A stretch of DNA of 64,000 nt from JAWQFO01 sp033436665 (GCF_033436665.1 NZ_JAWQFO010000002.1:1-64000), one strand, 5' to 3'. Positions 29,221 through 38,712 are shown, counted from the first letter of the stretch. The notes: generated by a model from the sequence alone, not told the origin. A program made the numbers and translations.

Positions 29221-30696
29221 ATGGTCGACGCCTTTCTCGCCCTCTTCGATTGGTACCATTTCGGGCTTCTGGCGCTCGGCACCGGCCTCGGGATCGTCGT
29301 CGGAGCGATCCCGGGCCTCACCGCCACCATGCTGATCGCGCTGACCCTGCCGCTGACCTTCCACATGCAACCGGTCGCCGCCATTACCCTGCTGATCGGC
29401 GAATACGTCGGCGGCATCTCCGGCGGGCTGATCACCGCCATCCTGCTGAGGATGCCCGGAACCCCGGCCTCGATCGTCACGACCTTCGACGGCTACCCGC
29501 TGGCCCGCAAGAACCAGGCCGAGCGTGCCATCGCTCTGGGTATCATGGCCTCGGTGGCGGGTGGGCTGGTGTCGTGGATGTTTCTGGCCGGCATGTCCCC
29601 GGCGCTCGCGCGTTTCGCCCTGCAGTTCGGGCCGTGGGAGTATTTCACGCTGGTGCTGATGGCCTTGGTCATGCTGGCCGCCCTGACGCAAGGCACGCTG
29701 GTCAAGGGGCTGCTCGCCGCGACGCTCGGCATGGCCTTCGCGCTGCCCGGTATCGACAGCTCGACGGGGCGCGCGCGGCTGACCTTCGATCAGGACCTGC
29801 TGCTGTCGGGCTTCGGCCTGCTTCCGGTGCTGATCGGTGCCTTCGCGATCAGCCAGATCCTGCGTGACGCCGGCGCGCCGCCGCTGGGAAAAATCAACGT
29901 CCCCAAGGGCCGTCTGCCCGTCCAGGCCGCCGACCTGCGAACGCACGGGCCGAACATTCTGCGCTCGTCGCTGATCGGCACCTGGATCGGCCTGCTGCCT
30001 GGCATCGGTGGCAACATCGCCGCGCTGGTCAGCTATTCCACCGCGCGCCAGCTGTCGCCGGACCCCGAAAAGTTCGGCACCGGGCATGAGCCGGGCGTCG
30101 TCGCGGGCGAGACCGCCAACAACGCCTCGATCGGCGGGGCGCTGATCCCGCTTATCACGATGGGCATTCCGGGCTCGGTCACCGAGGCGATCCTGATCGG
30201 CGCGCTGACCATCCACCAGCTGCAGCCCGGACCGCTGCTGTTCCAGAACGCGCCCGAGATCGCCTACGGTATCATTGCTGCCTACTTCGTTGCCAATCTC
30301 ATCATGCTGGCGCTGATGTGGAGCGCGGTGCGCTGGATCGCCCAACTCGTGCGCCTGCCGCGGGCCGGTCTTCTGGGCGTGATCCTTATCTTCTGCGTCG
30401 TCGGCTCCTACGCGGTGAACTCCAGTTTCGACGACGTCTGGGTGATGATCGGTTTCGGCGTCATTGGCCTCGGACTGGAGGCGGCGAGGGTACCGCTGGG
30501 TCCCTTCGTGATCGGCTTCGTGCTCTCGCCCATCGCCGAGGAGCAGCTGCGCGCCTCGCTGATGCTGTCGGACGGCGACGTGCTGGGTATCCTCGAGCGG
30601 CCCTGGGCACTCGCGTTCCTCGCCCTGTCGGTCCTGACGCTTGCCTGGCCCGCGATTGCCGACCGCATGGCGCGCCGCCGCAGGGAGGCGCTGTGA
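29221..30696 (+). CDS. TTT transporter large membrane subunit (TctA)
   Basis: The 491-aa protein has about twelve helices and the two internal repeat signatures GIVVGAIPGLTATMLIALTLPLTF and IGTWIGLLPGIGGNIAALVSY, with the GGALIPLITMGIPGS loop. Length and motifs are typical. It forms the ion-coupled channel for the ligand delivered by the TctC protein at 27684. Its stop codon overlaps the start of the GntR gene by 1 nt. Confidence 0.93.
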   Translation: MVDAFLALFDWYHFGLLALGTGLGIVVGAIPGLTATMLIALTLPLTFHMQPVAAITLLIGEYVGGISGGLITAILLRMPGTPASIVTTFDGYPLARKNQAERAIALGIMASVAGGLVSWMFLAGMSPALARFALQFGPWEYFTLVLMALVMLAALTQGTLVKGLLAATLGMAFALPGIDSSTGRARLTFDQDLLLSGFGLLPVLIGAFAISQILRDAGAPPLGKINVPKGRLPVQAADLRTHGPNILRSSLIGTWIGLLPGIGGNIAALVSYSTARQLSPDPEKFGTGHEPGVVAGETANNASIGGALIPLITMGIPGSVTEAILIGALTIHQLQPGPLLFQNAPEIAYGIIAAYFVANLIMLALMWSAVRWIAQLVRLPRAGLLGVILIFCVVGSYAVNSSFDDVWVMIGFGVIGLGLEAARVPLGPFVIGFVLSPIAEEQLRASLMLSDGDVLGILERPWALAFLALSVLTLAWPAIADRMARRRREAL

Positions 30697-31424
30697 TGAG
30701 CACGCTGGACCTTCCCGGCGGCGGCCGGCGCTATCTCCAGGTCGCCCAGTCGCTGGCCGACCGGATCGCCGCCGGAACCTACAAGGCCGGCCAGCGCCTG
30801 CCACCCGAACGCGATCTCGCCGCCCAGCTCGATGTCAGCCGGACCACCGTGCGCGAGGCGCTGCTGGCGCTCGAGATCATGCGCTATATCGAGATCCGCG
30901 TGGGTTCGGGCATTTTCGTGCTGCCCGAGCACCTGCGCGACCCGGATCACGGCCAGCTGGTGGTCGGCAACGAGGTCGGCCCCTACGAGGTGCTCGAAGT
31001 GCGCCGCATGATCGAGGGGCAGTCGGCCTATTACGCCGCGCAACGCGCCAGCGAGGCGCAGCTCGATGCTATCGGCGAGACGCTCGACCGCATGTCGGTC
31101 TCGATCCACGACATCCCGGCCTTCGATGCCGCCGACGCCGAGTACCACGCGCTGATTGCCGCCGCAGCCGGCAACGAGGTCTTGGAGACCTATGTCGGGC
31201 ATCTGTGGCGGATGCGCGAGTCCTCGCTCTGGCGGCGCTGGTACGGGCAGACCCGCACGCCCGAGAACCGGCGGCGCTCGGTCGAGGATCACCGCACCAT
31301 CTACCGCGCCCTGCGCCGCCGCCGGCCCGAGGCCGCGATGTCGGCGATGCAACTGCATATCGACGTGCTGACGGACCGCCTGCTGGACCTCAAGCTGTCG
31401 CCTCCCGACACCAAGGAAGACTGA
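30696..31424 (+). CDS. GntR-family regulator, FadR subfamily
   Basis: The 242-aa protein has an amino-terminal winged helix (about 12-80; GTYKAGQRLPPERDLAAQLDVSRTTVREALLAL) and an FCD effector domain with metal-ligand pattern (FDAADAEYHALIAAAAGN, HLWRM, EDHRTIYRAL). It is co-transcribed with the TTT genes and the following sulfatase. It probably senses the transported compound or its product and acts at the nested dyad upstream of 27684. Confidence 0.9.
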   Translation: MSTLDLPGGGRRYLQVAQSLADRIAAGTYKAGQRLPPERDLAAQLDVSRTTVREALLALEIMRYIEIRVGSGIFVLPEHLRDPDHGQLVVGNEVGPYEVLEVRRMIEGQSAYYAAQRASEAQLDAIGETLDRMSVSIHDIPAFDAADAEYHALIAAAAGNEVLETYVGHLWRMRESSLWRRWYGQTRTPENRRRSVEDHRTIYRALRRRRPEAAMSAMQLHIDVLTDRLLDLKLSPPDTKED

Positions 31425-31438
31425 AGGAAACCCCTCGC

Positions 31439-32902
31439 GTGAGCACCACCGACACCCGCCCCGACATCGTCGTCATCATGACCGACCAGCAGCGCTATGA
31501 CACGATCCGCGCGCTGGGATACGCGCATATGGACACGCCGAACATCGACCGGCTGGTGAATGACGGCGTCACCTTCACCCAGTGCCACGTCACCGCGCCG
31601 TCCTGCGTGCCCTGCCGCGCGAGCCTTTTCACCGGTTACTTCCCGCACACCAACGGTGTCTTCGCCAATGGCCAGCCCTGGAGCCGCACCTGGGTCGAGG
31701 ATCTCGCGCGCACGGGCTATCACACGGTCAACATCGGCAAGATGCATACGATCCCCTATGACGCCAAAGCGGGCTTCGCCGAGCGCTACGTGGTCGAGAA
31801 CAAGGACCGTTACCTCGAGGGGCGCTGGTTCTTCGACGAATGGGACAAGGCGCTGGCGGCACAAGGCCTCGTCAAGCAGCAGCGCGAGCTTTACCGCCAG
31901 CGCGACGACTACCGCGACTGCCTGGGCGCCTTCACCTGGGACCTCGCGCCGGCCATGCAGTCGGACAACTACGTCGGCGGTTTCACGCAATGGTGGCTCG
32001 AGACCAAGCCGGTGACCGACCCGCTGTTTCTTGTCGTGGGCTTTCCCGGGCCGCACCCGCCCTATGACCCGACGCCCGAGCTTGCCGAAAAGTACATGGC
32101 CCGCGACGTGCCGCTGCCCGAGGCCACGCCCGACGAACTCGAGGCGCTGCACGCGGTCTGGAAGGCCAAGCGCGCGCACGATGTCGAGGTCGACCACGAC
32201 TCCGTGGCCTGGAAGCTCGACCCGACGCGCAAGGAGCTGCACCGGATGCGGGCCTACTACTACGCCAATGTCGAGCTGATCGACAGGCAGGTGGGCGGCA
32301 TTCTCGACGCGCTGGAAAAGCGCGGGCGGATGGACAACACGATCGTGGTCTTCACCTCGGATCACGGCGACAATCTCGGCGATCACGGGCTGAGCCAGAA
32401 ATGGGCGCCCTACGACCAGATTACGCGGGTTCCGCTGATCGTCTCGGCACCGGGACGGTTCGCGGGCGGTCGCTCGGTCGACGCGCTGGTGCAGCTGTTC
32501 GACCTCGGGCCGACGATCCTGGAATGGGCCGGGCTGGAGCCGGACCCGACCTTCGAGGCCGAGACCCTGAACCCCGCGCTTGAAGGCGCGGCGTTCGCGG
32601 GGCGCGACGCGGTCTTCTGCGAACAGGGTGGCGACGTGAATATGACCGGGGCCAGCCTGCTGACAATGATCCGGACGGAGACCCACAAGCTCGTGGTCTT
32701 CCAGGGGCGCAGTGACGGTCAGCTTTTCGATCTGGCGGCCGATCCAGGCGAGACGCGCAACCTGTGGGACGACCCCGAGTATGCAGCGGTCAAGACAGAC
32801 CTGAAGGACCGGCTGCTTGACTGGCACATCTCGAGCGCGCTCAGGACAAAGAACGCCCGTCGCCTGATTGTCTCGCCACCCGATGCGGTCGCCCTGCAAT
32901 AA
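31439..32902 (+). CDS. Sulfatase, Cys-type, cytoplasmic
   Basis: The 487-aa protein starts at GTG after an AAGGAAA site. VVIMTDQQRYD near the amino end gives the metal-binding aspartate. CVPCRASL (C56) is the CxPxR formylglycine signature, and VVFTSDHGDNLGDHGL supplies the late metal ligands. There is no signal peptide, so it works inside the cell on an imported sulfate ester (a phosphonate or phosphate monoester is also possible in this superfamily). It is followed by the FGE gene, which would convert C56 to formylglycine. Position after the TTT operon points to its ligand as substrate. Confidence 0.92.
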   Translation: MSTTDTRPDIVVIMTDQQRYDTIRALGYAHMDTPNIDRLVNDGVTFTQCHVTAPSCVPCRASLFTGYFPHTNGVFANGQPWSRTWVEDLARTGYHTVNIGKMHTIPYDAKAGFAERYVVENKDRYLEGRWFFDEWDKALAAQGLVKQQRELYRQRDDYRDCLGAFTWDLAPAMQSDNYVGGFTQWWLETKPVTDPLFLVVGFPGPHPPYDPTPELAEKYMARDVPLPEATPDELEALHAVWKAKRAHDVEVDHDSVAWKLDPTRKELHRMRAYYYANVELIDRQVGGILDALEKRGRMDNTIVVFTSDHGDNLGDHGLSQKWAPYDQITRVPLIVSAPGRFAGGRSVDALVQLFDLGPTILEWAGLEPDPTFEAETLNPALEGAAFAGRDAVFCEQGGDVNMTGASLLTMIRTETHKLVVFQGRSDGQLFDLAADPGETRNLWDDPEYAAVKTDLKDRLLDWHISSALRTKNARRLIVSPPDAVALQ

Positions 32903-32980
32903 CACGGGCGGAAGTCCGGCCTTGGCCGTTTCGCCCGGGCGCGCGATCCGGTATAGGCTCGCGCGGGATGGAACGTTGCG

Positions 32981-33952
32981 ATGAATGATCAGACCAAGAC
33001 CGGCTGCTGCGCCAGCGGGCTGACGACAGGTCCGGGCGCCCGGAACCACGCCGCGGCCGCGCAGGCGGTATCCCTGGCTCCGCCCGAAGTCGCGGCGGCG
33101 CTGAAGGATCGGCTGGCGGAAATTCCCGGTGGCTTCTTCGACATGGGCGCGCGCAAATCGCGGTTTCCCGCCGATCACGACAGCCCGCGCCGCAAGGTCA
33201 AGCTGTCGCCCTTCCGGCTCTCCGCCTTCAGCGTCACCAACGCCGACTATGCCGCCTTTGTCGAGGCAACCGGCTATCGCACCGTGGCCGAGGCCGAGGG
33301 CTGGAGCTACGTCTTCCACCTCTTTCTCGGCGCGGAGGCCAGCCGCTCGCCCAGCCCGCCGGGGCTCGACTGGTGGCGGGCCGTCGATGGTGCCTGCTGG
33401 GCCGCGCCGGAGGGTCCCGGTTCGGACTGGCGCGACCGGGTCGACCATCCCGCGATCCACATCGCCTGGTACGACGCGCTGGCCTATTGCCGTTGGGCGG
33501 GCCTGCGCCTGCCGACCGAGGCCGAATGGGAGCGCGCCGCGCGCGGCGGATTGGAAAAGCGCAAGTTTCCCTGGGGCGACGCCATGCAACCCGGTGGGGC
33601 GTTCCGGATGAACACTTGGCAGGGCACGTTCCCTACGGCGAACACCGCCGAGGACGGCCATGTCGGCACCGCGCCCGTGGACGCCTACGCACCCAATGGC
33701 TACGGGCTTTACAACATGACCGGCAACGTCTGGGAGTGGGTCTCCGATCGCTTCGGACCGCCCCCGCAGGCCGCGCGGCCCCTGGTCGACCCGACGGGGC
33801 CGACCTCGGGCGACACGCGGGTGCAGCGCGGCGGATCCTACCTTTGCCACGTCAGCTATTGCGACCGCTACCACGTGCATTCGCGCACCGGCAATCCGCC
33901 GGACACCTCGACCGGCAACCTCGGCTTCCGCGTGGCCGCCGATGCGTCCTGA
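32981..33952 (+). CDS. Formylglycine-generating enzyme (SUMF1/FGE family)
   Basis: The 323-aa protein has the FGE fold motifs IPGGFFDMGARKSRFPADHDSPRR-like opening, LRLPTEAEWERAARGG, NMTGNVWEWVSD, and RGGSYLCHVSYCDRYHVHSR near the end. C289 and C294 correspond to the two copper-binding active-site cysteines of true aerobic FGEs, and GNLGFRV ends the domain. No signal peptide is visible, so it acts in the cytoplasm on nascent sulfatases. It is the only sulfatase-maturing gene in the window and could serve all four CxPxR sulfatases. Two early cysteines (9-10) are not part of the known site. Confidence 0.93.
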   Translation: MNDQTKTGCCASGLTTGPGARNHAAAAQAVSLAPPEVAAALKDRLAEIPGGFFDMGARKSRFPADHDSPRRKVKLSPFRLSAFSVTNADYAAFVEATGYRTVAEAEGWSYVFHLFLGAEASRSPSPPGLDWWRAVDGACWAAPEGPGSDWRDRVDHPAIHIAWYDALAYCRWAGLRLPTEAEWERAARGGLEKRKFPWGDAMQPGGAFRMNTWQGTFPTANTAEDGHVGTAPVDAYAPNGYGLYNMTGNVWEWVSDRFGPPPQAARPLVDPTGPTSGDTRVQRGGSYLCHVSYCDRYHVHSRTGNPPDTSTGNLGFRVAADAS

Positions 33953-33985
33953 CCGGATTACGTCCGTGCGGAGCGCGGGACCGTG

Positions 33986-34882
33986 ATGAAGCTGAACGGC
34001 CTTTCCCAGTTCCTTGCTGTCTGCGCGACCCGGAACCTGACCGCCGCCGCGAAGATGCTGGGCGTCTCGCAACCCGCCCTGACTCAGGCCATCGGCAAGC
34101 TCGAACGTCAGCTCGACGTGACGCTTTTCGACCGGTCGACCCGACCGCTCAACCTGACCGCCTATGGCAGCGCGCTCTTTGACTACGCCACGCGTCTGGA
34201 GCAATCGACCGACGACCTGATCGACAAGTTCGAGGCGATGAAATCCGGCTCGGGCGGGCTCTTGCGCGTCGGCTGTGGCCCGGACTGGGTGCACGAGGTC
34301 ATGCCGTTGGCGATCCCGCGCCTGCAGGACGCGCACCCGCAGTTGCGGGTGAATCTCAACGTGGCCCTGAACGACGACCTGCGCAAAAGCCTCGATGCCG
34401 GCGAGATCGAGCTTTTCTTCGCCTCGATCAGCGATGTCTACCTCGGGTCGGCCTACCGCACGCAGATCCTCGTGCGCCAGCGCATGCACATCGTGGCCCG
34501 CAGGGATCACCCGATGATCGACGGCAGACCGCACAGCCTCGACGAGGTTTCGGCGGCACAATGGGCGATGACGGGCGAGGAAACCTTCGGGCGGCAACTG
34601 GCCCGGCGTCTCTTCAGCCAGTGGGGCGCGGACCTGCCGCTGCCGTCGGTCGAGACCAATTCCGTGCCGGCCCTGATCAACATCCTGCACAACAGCCAGA
34701 AACTCGGCTTTCTGTCGCGCGCCCATGCCGACGCCTTTCCGAACATCGCGATTGTCGAAACCGATTTCGATATGCCGATGCGTGAAGGCGGCGTGGTCTG
34801 GCGCAGCGACCGACCTTTGCTGCCGGCGGCCGAGAACCTGCTGGAGCACGTGCGCCAGCTGGTGAAACTGCATCCGCACTGA
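33986..34882 (+). CDS. LysR-family transcriptional regulator
   Basis: The 298-aa protein has a winged helix at residues 1-60 (FLAVCATRNLTAAAKMLGVSQPALTQAIGKLERQLDVTLFDRS) and the two-lobed effector domain beyond residue 90. ATG 33986 is chosen; the GTG one codon upstream is less likely. It follows the FGE gene by 33 bp in the same direction and may control this sulfatase module or another target. Confidence 0.9.
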   Translation: MKLNGLSQFLAVCATRNLTAAAKMLGVSQPALTQAIGKLERQLDVTLFDRSTRPLNLTAYGSALFDYATRLEQSTDDLIDKFEAMKSGSGGLLRVGCGPDWVHEVMPLAIPRLQDAHPQLRVNLNVALNDDLRKSLDAGEIELFFASISDVYLGSAYRTQILVRQRMHIVARRDHPMIDGRPHSLDEVSAAQWAMTGEETFGRQLARRLFSQWGADLPLPSVETNSVPALINILHNSQKLGFLSRAHADAFPNIAIVETDFDMPMREGGVVWRSDRPLLPAAENLLEHVRQLVKLHPH

Positions 34883-34953
34883 GAACTTGGGTCGGGACCG
34901 AGCGCTGCTGCTATGCGGCAAAAATCGTGGCATGAAATCAACGCGTTGCGGTA

Positions 34954-35727
34954 TCAGTGATATTCCTGGAGCACAGCCCGTGACGGGCCATCGACGATCA
35001 TGAGTGGCCGACCCAGAGAGCAGCACTCGACGCGGGCATTGATACCGTAGATCCGCCGGATCAGCGCGGGCGTCAGAACGTCGAGCGTCGGTCCGGTGGC
35101 AATGATCCTGGCTTCGGCCAGCGCCACCGTCCACGTGCAAGCCCGCATGACCTGGTTCAGATCGTGCAGCGCCAGCATCATGACGGCCCCGGTTTGCTCG
35201 GCGTATCGGCGCAGGGCCTCGAGAATCTCGTACTGACGCGCGAGGTCGAGCGCCGAGGTCGGCTCGTCCATCAGCACCACACGCGGGCGCGACACGAGGG
35301 TCTGGGCAATGGACACGGCCTGTCGCTGCCCGCCCGAAAGCATCGCCAGTTGCCGTTCGGCGAGGTGCGCGATCTGAAAGCGGTGCAGCACATCGTCCAC
35401 CGCGGCCAGCTCGTGCGTGGTCAGCCGCCACCGGCTATCCCCCTGCTTGAGCGCAAGGATGACGGATTCATAGACCGTCAGCGCGGCGGTCATGCCGGTG
35501 TCCTGCGGCATGTAGCGCAGATCACCGGACGATGCCCCGGCCAGCCCGACCCGACCTGCGCCGCGAAGTTGTCCCGCGATGCGCCGAAACAGGGTCGACT
35601 TGCCCGCCGCATTGGCCCCGACGAGTGCCGTGAGCGCACCGCCCTCGACGGTCGCGACGCTTGCGTCGTCGAGGACCTTGTGACGGCCGTAACGCGCGCC
35701 GATCCAGTCGAGTGTCAGGCTCACCAT
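34954..35727 (-). CDS. ABC transporter ATPase, iron-complex/B12 (FecE/BtuD) type
   Basis: The 257-aa protein has Walker A GANAAGKST, Q-loop YMPQDTG, signature MLSGGQRQA, Walker B VVLMDEPTSALD and H-loop LALHDLNQV. The LLG/LTPALIRRIYGINARVE carboxyl end is typical of siderophore, heme or cobalamin importers. It overlaps the permease stop by 7 nt and completes a three-gene importer with the permease and binding protein to its right. Confidence 0.92.
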   Translation of the reverse strand: MVSLTLDWIGARYGRHKVLDDASVATVEGGALTALVGANAAGKSTLFRRIAGQLRGAGRVGLAGASSGDLRYMPQDTGMTAALTVYESVILALKQGDSRWRLTTHELAAVDDVLHRFQIAHLAERQLAMLSGGQRQAVSIAQTLVSRPRVVLMDEPTSALDLARQYEILEALRRYAEQTGAVMMLALHDLNQVMRACTWTVALAEARIIATGPTLDVLTPALIRRIYGINARVECCSLGRPLMIVDGPSRAVLQEYH

Positions 35728-36782
35728 GCCTTGCGCCCCTTGGTCAGGATCAGCGCCATGAAGACGGGCACGCCCACCAGCGCGGTGATGATCCCGATGG
35801 GCAGCACGGCACCGGGCAGGATCGCCTTGGACAGGACGGACGTGGCCGACAGAATCACCGCGCCCGACAGCATCGCACCGGGCAGAAAGAACCGCTGATC
35901 CTCGCCCAGAAGCAGGCGCGCCACATGCGGACCGACGATGCCGATGAACCCGATGGTGCCGACGAAACTGACCGGGACGGCAGCCAGAAGCGAGACCAGC
36001 ACCAGGGCTTCGAGCCGGAGGTGCCTGACCTTCACGCCCATTGCGGCGGCTCGCGTCTCGCCCAGCCGGATCGCGGTCAGTGCCCATGCCCTGCGGGCGA
36101 ACAGCGGCGCGCAGAACGCAAGGATGACGGCACAGAGCGCAACCTTGCCCCATGTCGCCTTGCTCAGGCTGCCCATCGTCCAGAACACCACAGCCGACAG
36201 GGCCTGCTCGGAGGCAAAGTATTGCAGCAAAGCCAAAGCTGCGTTGAAGGTGAAGACCAGCGCGATGCCCAGCAGGATGATGGTTTCGACCGAGACACTG
36301 CGCAAGGTGCTGAGGCCGAAGATCAGAAGCGAAGCCGCCATCGCCATCGCGAACGCGTTGATCGGGACCATGACCGCCAGAGCAGAGGGAACGAGCGCGA
36401 TGCCGAGCACCATGGCAAGCGCCGCGCCGAAGCTCGCCGCGGCCGAGAGGCCCAGCGTGAAAGGGCTGGCCAGCGGGTTGGCGAGGATGGTCTGCATCTG
36501 CGCACCGGCGAGCGACAGGCTGGCCCCGACGACCACGGCGAGGCAGGCCATGGGCATGCGGATGTCCCAGACGACGACACGCATCTGCAGGTCTGCGGAG
36601 GCGGGAAAAAACAGGGTGCGCAACACGTCGGACACGTCGTAGCGCGCCGGACCCAGAGACACGTCGATGGCGACACAGGCGACAAGCAGGGCGAGGAGCC
36701 CGAATAGGATTGCGATGCGTCGGGCGACGCGCGCACGATAGGCCGCGGCATGGGTTGGCGGGTCGGTGGCGATCGAGGTCAT
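35721..36782 (-). CDS. ABC transporter permease, FecCD/BtuC type
   Basis: The 353-aa membrane protein has about ten helices. Family landmarks are VVWDIRMPMACLAVVVGASLSLAGAQMQTILANPLASPFTLGLSAAASFGAAL, VVFWTMGSLS, VSFVGTIGFIGIVGPHVARLLLG-type text and the final LPIGIITALVGVPVFM. ATG 36782 is preferred over an in-frame TTG at 36797. It forms the homodimeric channel of the importer. Confidence 0.92.
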   Translation of the reverse strand: MTSIATDPPTHAAAYRARVARRIAILFGLLALLVACVAIDVSLGPARYDVSDVLRTLFFPASADLQMRVVVWDIRMPMACLAVVVGASLSLAGAQMQTILANPLASPFTLGLSAAASFGAALAMVLGIALVPSALAVMVPINAFAMAMAASLLIFGLSTLRSVSVETIILLGIALVFTFNAALALLQYFASEQALSAVVFWTMGSLSKATWGKVALCAVILAFCAPLFARRAWALTAIRLGETRAAAMGVKVRHLRLEALVLVSLLAAVPVSFVGTIGFIGIVGPHVARLLLGEDQRFFLPGAMLSGAVILSATSVLSKAILPGAVLPIGIITALVGVPVFMALILTKGRKAW

Positions 36783-36830
36783 GGCGCGTCCCGGCAAGAG
36801 AGGCGGGCGACCCGGAGGCCGCCCACGGGT

Positions 36831-37967
36831 TCAGTTGGTCGCAGGGTTGTCGACCGAGACCCAGTAGCCGGGTGCGTAGTCCACCGGCAGGAAGCGATCG
36901 TGCAGCTCGGCCAGCGTCGCTTCGGGATCGAGATCGGGGAACAGTTCGGGGTGCAGCCATGTGGCCAGCCGCTGTACCGCAACGAAGCTGTAGGGGTTGT
37001 TGTAGAACTGGTGCCAGATCGCGTGGACCTGTCCGGTCTCGACCGCTTTGACGCCGGTGAAGGCGGGACGCTCCATGAGCCGGGCCAGCTTGGTGCGGGC
37101 GTTGGCTTCGTCTGCGCCGGGGCCGACGCCGATCCAGGCCCCGCCGGGCACGTAGGCCTCCCAGCTGCCGCCGGTGACGACGATCTGGTCGGGATCGGAC
37201 GCGATGATCTGCTCGGCGTTGACGGTGCCGAAGGTGCCGGGGATGAAGGGCGAGGCCATGTTGGTGCCGCCGGCGAGGTCGACGTATTTGCCGAAGTTCT
37301 CGTTGCCGAAGGACATGCAGCAGTCCTCGGAATAGCCGCCGGCACGCTCGACGAAGACCAGGGGGCGGTCGAGATCGGTCTGCGCGGCGATCACGTCCGT
37401 CACGCGGGCCAGTTGCGCGGCGTAAAAGGCATTGAACTCGGCGGCGCGCTCTTCCTCGCCGAAGAGTTGGCCGATGATCTCCATCGACTGCGCCGTATGT
37501 TCGAACGGCTTTTCGCGGAAGTCGACGTAGACGATGGGGATGCCGACCTTGGCGAGCTTCTCTTCGTATCCCGCTTCCTCGGTCGCCTGTTTCGATTCGA
37601 GGTTCATGATCAGCACGTCGGGCTGCAGGGAAACCGCCTGTTCGATGTCGAACGTGCCGTCCTTGAAGCCGCCGAAGGTGGGAATATCGACCAGATCGGG
37701 AAATTTCTCGGCGTACTGCCCGTAGCTGTCCGGCGACGCCTGGCGGAAGTCATCACGCCAGCCGACCACGCGTGCAAAGGGATCGTCGCCGTCCAGCACC
37801 GCCGCGAAGAAGATCTGCCGCCCTTCGCCCAGGATCACGCGGTCCACGGGCGCATCCACGGTGACGTCGCGGCCGGCGATGTCGGTGATGGTGACGGGAT
37901 CGGCTTGCGCGAGGCTGGCTGCGAAAACGCTCAGCGCCGCTGCGCCGAGAAGGGGACGAAGGGTCAT
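36831..37967 (-). CDS. Periplasmic binding protein of iron-complex/metal-chelate ABC importer
   Basis: The 378-aa protein has a signal peptide (MTLRPLLGAAALSVFAASLAQA) and a TroA/FecB-like fold: ITDIAGRDVTVDAPVDRVIL at the start, QPDVLIMNLESKQ in the middle and DPDQIVVTGGSW later. A GYSEDCCMSFG segment (about 224-234) with adjacent cysteines is unusual for this family and might bind the cargo. It is divergent from nothing; an AT-rich promoter with an ACTATTTTAGT-type dyad lies just upstream, suggesting iron control. Confidence 0.88.
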   Translation of the reverse strand: MTLRPLLGAAALSVFAASLAQADPVTITDIAGRDVTVDAPVDRVILGEGRQIFFAAVLDGDDPFARVVGWRDDFRQASPDSYGQYAEKFPDLVDIPTFGGFKDGTFDIEQAVSLQPDVLIMNLESKQATEEAGYEEKLAKVGIPIVYVDFREKPFEHTAQSMEIIGQLFGEEERAAEFNAFYAAQLARVTDVIAAQTDLDRPLVFVERAGGYSEDCCMSFGNENFGKYVDLAGGTNMASPFIPGTFGTVNAEQIIASDPDQIVVTGGSWEAYVPGGAWIGVGPGADEANARTKLARLMERPAFTGVKAVETGQVHAIWHQFYNNPYSFVAVQRLATWLHPELFPDLDPEATLAELHDRFLPVDYAPGYWVSVDNPATN

Positions 37968-38011
37968 GTACGGGATCCTTGAGTAGCTGTACATGACGGC
38001 TGCTAATTTAT

Positions 38012-38028
38012 CCAACTATTTTAGTCAA
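38012..38028. promoter_or_regulatory. Iron-box-like dyad upstream of chelate importer
   Basis: CCAACTATTTTAGTCAA has a perfect ACTA-TTT-TAGT core and lies 45 bp before the binding-protein start. A related half-site (ACTTTAGTCGGA) occurs at about 38043-38054. AT-rich TAGTCA/TGACTA dyads are known before iron-uptake genes in Rhodobacterales; which regulator binds here is inference. Confidence 0.45.
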
Positions 38029-38166
38029 CAAATAGGTTGATAACTTTAGTCGGATATAAATTAGCCAGCGCAGCGATTGCAGGCACCCGCTCTCAGCGGA
38101 CGAGTTTGGGCACTTCACGGTGGCGGCTGTTGCCAGGCGAACGCCCCACGCTGCCCTGCCGCCCAA

Positions 38167-38712
38167 TTACTCGGGCAGCCCGTCCGCCTTCGCATACCGC
38201 GGCGTGATATGCTGCGGACAGTTCCAGTCGAGCGCCGCCACGTCTACTCGCAAACCGCGCTCGACCTTCGCCGGGTAATCGTGCACCGCGAGCCGAGCGA
38301 GCGTCTCGGCATCGGCGGGATCGATGACGCTGGCCCGGCCGAAAACCTTGAGCCGCGCGCGGTTGGGGTAGTCCATGAAAAACAGGGACACGCGGTCGTC
38401 GCGCTGCAGGTTGCCGAGGCTCACGTATTGCTTGTTGCCGGCGAAATCGGCAAAGCCGATGCTCTTGTCGTCCAGGACCCGCACGAACCCCGTCGGGCCG
38501 CCACGGTGCTGGATATAGGGCCAGCCGGTTTCTCCGACGCTCGCCATGTAGAAGCTGTCGCGTGCCGCGATGAAGGCGGCTGCCTCCGCCCCGATCCGGT
38601 CGCCCCGGAGCGGGCCGTCCTCGAACCGGGCATAGGAGCTGCGGCTGCCGTTGCTTTCCTGGAGTGTCTTCACGGACTCGGTAAAGGCGATGTCGTGCCA
38701 TGCATGGGACAT
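38167..38712 (-). CDS. Pyridoxamine 5'-phosphate oxidase (PPOX) family FMN-binding protein
   Basis: The 181-aa split-barrel protein has AAAFIAARDSFYMASVGETGWPYIQHRGGPTGFVRVLD, the usual strand pattern for flavin binding, and NLQRDDRVSLFFMDYPNRARLKVFGRASV. This is the clan of general stress and nitroreductase-like flavoproteins, not the biosynthetic PdxH, since the PLP-site motifs are missing. AGGAG precedes the double ATG. It is followed by an AT-poor gap and then the chelate-importer promoter. Confidence 0.82.
   Translation of the reverse strand: MSHAWHDIAFTESVKTLQESNGSRSSYARFEDGPLRGDRIGAEAAAFIAARDSFYMASVGETGWPYIQHRGGPTGFVRVLDDKSIGFADFAGNKQYVSLGNLQRDDRVSLFFMDYPNRARLKVFGRASVIDPADAETLARLAVHDYPAKVERGLRVDVAALDWNCPQHITPRYAKADGLPE

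Noticed and set aside
31301..35431. Very long open frame (1376 codons) on the minus strand
   Set aside because: It runs antisense to GntR, sulfatase, FGE and LysR genes with strong family matches. Its text is rich in H, R, V, D and G without domains, as expected from reading the complement of GC-rich codons.
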